Origin: Roseibium sp.
GTDB lineage: Bacteria > Pseudomonadota > Alphaproteobacteria > Rhizobiales > Stappiaceae
Reading direction: 5' to 3'
Assembly (NCBI GenBank): GCA_017643925.1
Contig: JAEPML010000010.1
Span: forward strand, 142,016-206,015
Length of the DNA: 64,000 bases
Each line of letters starts with the position of its first letter. The stretch's first letter is position 1. The notes beneath the pieces are model-generated. The model saw only the letters and a list, made by a program, of their open reading frames with translations. It was not told the origin of the DNA and ran no database searches. The translations under genes were made by a program, and so were the position numbers. Shown piece after piece: positions 61,963 through 64,000 of the stretch.

Positions 61963-63483
61963 CTAACCCAGCATGTTTCTCAAATTCACCAGAACCACTT
62001 CTTCGGTGGGAGACGACAGGACCCGCTGCCTTGAAGGCGCAGCCCCGCTCTCTGTTATCGCTACGCTGTCTTCTGTCGAAATTCCGTGAGCGATGCGCCG
62101 AGCGGCAACCTCCGGACTCAGACCGGAACCTCCCGTAAGCGCCACCCAAATGTTCAGTCGTTTTTGAAGGTCTCTCGTCTTACCGGAAAACTCGACTGCC
62201 CTTTCGTTGAGACTGGCGATCTCCTGAAGCGTTTCATGATCGCGGCCGATCTCGTCATTCGGGGTTGCAGGACCGGTGTTCAAAACCCTAGCAACAAAGC
62301 TGCCGGGAACGATGCCTTTGGAATTGACGATCCCTCGAATGTGGTCGTCTTCACGAACGTCGCCTTCTTCAAAAAGTGCAAATGCCTTGTCAGTGCGAAG
62401 CTGATGGTCGGGTTCAAATTGGTTCCCCGCTTCGGTCGAAACAAGCCAATTTGCGACGCTTAACCTCGTCACTTGCTCGTTTGCCTGCGTTTCACGCTCA
62501 ACCGACAGTTTTTGCTTTTGAAATTCAGACAACAAGTCATTGTCCTGAATGTCGCGCTGCCTGACAGAGATTGGATCCTGGGAAAGCCTGGAGACTATCC
62601 GCTCTTCTTCACGCAGGCTTTCGATCGCGAGGTTTCGATATGCGTTTGTCAGCAAGCTTTTGCGTTGCGTGGCACCTAAGAGCGCCACCTTTTCAGAAGC
62701 TGTTTCAGCAACGCCTTCTTCCTTTCGTGTTCGATCTGCGTTGGTGGCGGCATCTCCGCGGTCAGTCGTTTGACCTGGGTCCTCGTCTTCTTTCAGATGT
62801 CGGATTTGCTCCGACAGGGGCAATCCTTCAATCCATGCGCTAGCCAGAGCCTCCTCTGCATGTCGGGACAGCACAGCCTTTTGCGCGCCTGCGATCGGCA
62901 TGGACGCAACAACTTCTGAAGCGAAAGCGTCAATTTCAGGAAATTTCTCTGGCTCTAAGCGAACTTCTTCGGCGAGCATTTCAAAGATTTCTGCAGCGCT
63001 TTGGCGATAGTAACTCACGTCGTCCGCATATTCCTGTTCCGCAAGATGCGCGAGATAATCAGGTTCCTTTTGCCGAACTCTCTCACCAGCCAGGATTTGC
63101 ATCTCGGGTGGCAGGTCCTTGATCATCGCCTGTTCCGCGTCTCTTCTCCGTGCGAGCAGTGTCTCGGAATATGCGCGTTCGCCAGCCAAAGCTCTCTGTC
63201 TTTGTTCAGCCTCAGCTTCCCTCATGGAGGCATTCAGTTTCACCTGCGACTTCAGCAGTTCAAACGTGCCGGAGTTTTGCTCCCGAACTCTGGCAACTTC
63301 CTTGATCCGCGGTGCATTCTGCTCAAGACTTTTGCCCGCCAACCGTGCGAGACCCGAAACAGTGCGACCGATTTGTGCACCCAATCCTTCTCTGGCCTCA
63401 CCAACAGCTGTGTCAGCAATCACCTGTGGAGTGGTCACGCCGGGCAGGGTAAGCACGCCATTAAACTTCGAAAATCTCGCCAT
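61963..63483 (-). CDS. Phage structural protein, internal-virion-like
   Basis: 506 residues. Mainly helical with coiled-coil-rich charged stretches (EAEAEQRQRALAGERAYSETLLARRRDAEQ), Ala/Glu/Arg-rich, and a Gly-rich N-terminus. Composition and position before the tail fibre match internal virion or injection proteins of podoviruses. No signal peptide. Family not assigned with certainty. Confidence 0.6.
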   Translation of the reverse strand: MARFSKFNGVLTLPGVTTPQVIADTAVGEAREGLGAQIGRTVSGLARLAGKSLEQNAPRIKEVARVREQNSGTFELLKSQVKLNASMREAEAEQRQRALAGERAYSETLLARRRDAEQAMIKDLPPEMQILAGERVRQKEPDYLAHLAEQEYADDVSYYRQSAAEIFEMLAEEVRLEPEKFPEIDAFASEVVASMPIAGAQKAVLSRHAEEALASAWIEGLPLSEQIRHLKEDEDPGQTTDRGDAATNADRTRKEEGVAETASEKVALLGATQRKSLLTNAYRNLAIESLREEERIVSRLSQDPISVRQRDIQDNDLLSEFQKQKLSVERETQANEQVTRLSVANWLVSTEAGNQFEPDHQLRTDKAFALFEEGDVREDDHIRGIVNSKGIVPGSFVARVLNTGPATPNDEIGRDHETLQEIASLNERAVEFSGKTRDLQKRLNIWVALTGGSGLSPEVAARRIAHGISTEDSVAITESGAAPSRQRVLSSPTEEVVLVNLRNMLG

Positions 63484-63543
63484 TTTTAGAAAATCGCACC
63501 TTCAATTTCATCGGTTAAAATTCAGGTCAAGCGCATGAATTGT

Positions 63544-63611
63544 CTCAGGAATATCGAAGTCCGCCGAGCGTTGTGAACGCGCTCGTAACCCCGCCCAATA
63601 TCGTCGGAATT
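63544..63611 (-). pseudogene. Tail end of an upstream phage gene (lost beyond the junction)
   Basis: On the minus strand the sequence reads ...LGAIPTILGGVTSAFTTLGG then LRYS and TGA at 63544. Glycine-rich C-termini of this kind are common in phage structural proteins. The frame does not continue sensibly past about 63620 because the sequence becomes glutamine synthetase on the other strand. Confidence 0.5.
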
Positions 63612-64000
63612 GCGCCGAGAAACGTGCTAAAGCGTGTCTTGTCGTTCTATAAGGAAAAGGGCTGGCAGCCGATCGTTGCTCCGGAGCTCGAGTTTTACCT
63701 AACCAAGCCCAATGATGATCCCAATGTCGAAATCGAGCCACCGATCGGTCGGACCGGACGCCGTGGTTCAAGTCGTCAGGCCTATTCAATGGTCGCGGTC
63801 GACGAGTTCGGAGAAGTGATCGACACGATCTATGATTTCGCAGAGGCCCAAGGCCTTACGATCGACTCAGTCATTCAAGAGAGCGGCGCCGGTCAGATTG
63901 AGATCAATCTCAACCACGGCGACCCGCTGAGGTTGGCCGACGAAGTTTTCTATTTCAAACGCAGTATCCGCGAAGCCGCTTTGAAGAACGGTGTGTTCGC
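63603..64000 (+). pseudogene. Glutamine synthetase, 5'-truncated at the phage junction (3' end outside window)
   Basis: The plus-strand frame reads APRNVLKRVLSFYKEKGWQP, then VAPELEFYLTKPNDDPN, VEIEPPIGRTGRRG and IQESGAGQIEINLNHGDPL, clearly glutamine synthetase of the GlnT/PuuA-like type. The matched part begins at about residue 120-140 of a full-length protein, so the N-terminal beta-grasp part is missing. Upstream in-frame codons look unnatural; possible restart codons are GTG 63624 and TTG 63540. Whether it is expressed is unknown. Confidence 0.85.

Larger units (their letters stand above)
56600..63600 (-). mobile_element. Prophage fragment (podovirus-like late region)
   Basis: A compact minus-strand gene run from an internal-virion-like protein to a tail fibre, tail accessory proteins, endolysin, spanins and holin candidate, with frequent 4-bp overlaps. 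No integrase, terminase, capsid or portal gene lies in the window. The right end abuts glutamine synthetase sequence. Ends are approximate. Confidence 0.8.

Noticed and set aside
63508..63789. 93-residue minus-strand frame across the glutamine synthetase fragment
   Set aside because: It is antisense to clear synthetase coding sequence; only the last part corresponds to phage DNA, and there a different frame looks coding.

Overview
The window looks like chromosomal DNA of an alphaproteobacterium, most likely a marine member of the Rhizobiales/Stappiaceae (Roseibium/Labrenzia-like). The evidence is the order of the division/cell-wall (dcw) cluster, the RNase P RNA, the DUF2336 and extensin-like genes, the TRAP and BMP-type transporters, and high GC with many GTG/TTG starts. 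This placement is inference; there is no 16S rRNA in the window.

Layout. (1) 1-8,854, minus strand: the upstream part of the dcw cluster, mraZ-rsmH-ftsL-ftsI-murE-murF-mraY-murD (murD cut by the window edge), tightly packed and often overlapping. It is preceded at 9,017-9,050 by 10-bp-spaced TGGG repeats that look like an MraZ-binding site. (2) 9.2-23.8 kb: a 1,008-residue repeat protein that looks secreted, the RNase P RNA gene, a short-chain dehydrogenase, a Crp-type and a MocR/PdxR-type regulator, a flavin/pyridoxamine-oxidase-like protein, a lytic transglycosylase, an amidase, a TerB-DnaJ protein, a GGDEF-EAL protein, an arsR-arsC-arsH cluster and a MarR regulator. (3) 23.8-32.5 kb: a TRAP transporter (dctP, dctQ, dctM), a GT39-like membrane glycosyltransferase, and a 1,194-residue hydantoinase/5-oxoprolinase fusion. 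The TRAP operon and the hydantoinase gene carry the same palindromic operator-like sequence upstream. (4) 32.7-36.0 kb: a CZB-GGDEF cyclase like DgcZ, a DUF1062 protein, a HugZ-like protein and a small secreted His-rich protein.

(5) About 36.05-46.15 kb is an AT-richer accessory island. It holds unknown and small exported proteins (a nuclease-like and a Rap1a-like protein among them), a DUF4145 protein, a SF2-like P-loop ATPase, a ribbon-helix-helix-like protein, an intact BRO-N protein and the remnant of a second one, and a large serine recombinase. An 84-bp imperfect direct repeat lies in its control region. (6) 46.2-56.4 kb is core-like again: two convergent LAS-type peptidase homologues, a LysE exporter, a DUF2336 protein, a 27-codon membrane peptide, and an operon for a BMP-family ABC importer plus a cytosine-deaminase-like amidohydrolase.

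(7) 56.6-63.6 kb, minus strand, is the late end of a podovirus-like prophage: an internal-virion-like protein, a collagen-like tail fibre interrupted by one in-frame amber codon, tail accessory proteins, a SAR-type endolysin, overlapping spanins and a holin candidate. It stops abruptly inside a glutamine synthetase gene (63.6-64.0 kb, plus strand) that lacks its 5' part. No head, terminase or integrase gene is present, so this is a fragment, a rearranged prophage or a chimeric join.

The best candidates for undescribed biology are the shared operator joining the TRAP importer to the hydantoinase, the serine-recombinase/ATPase island with its repeated control region, and the amber-split tail fibre beside the phage-glutamine synthetase junction.
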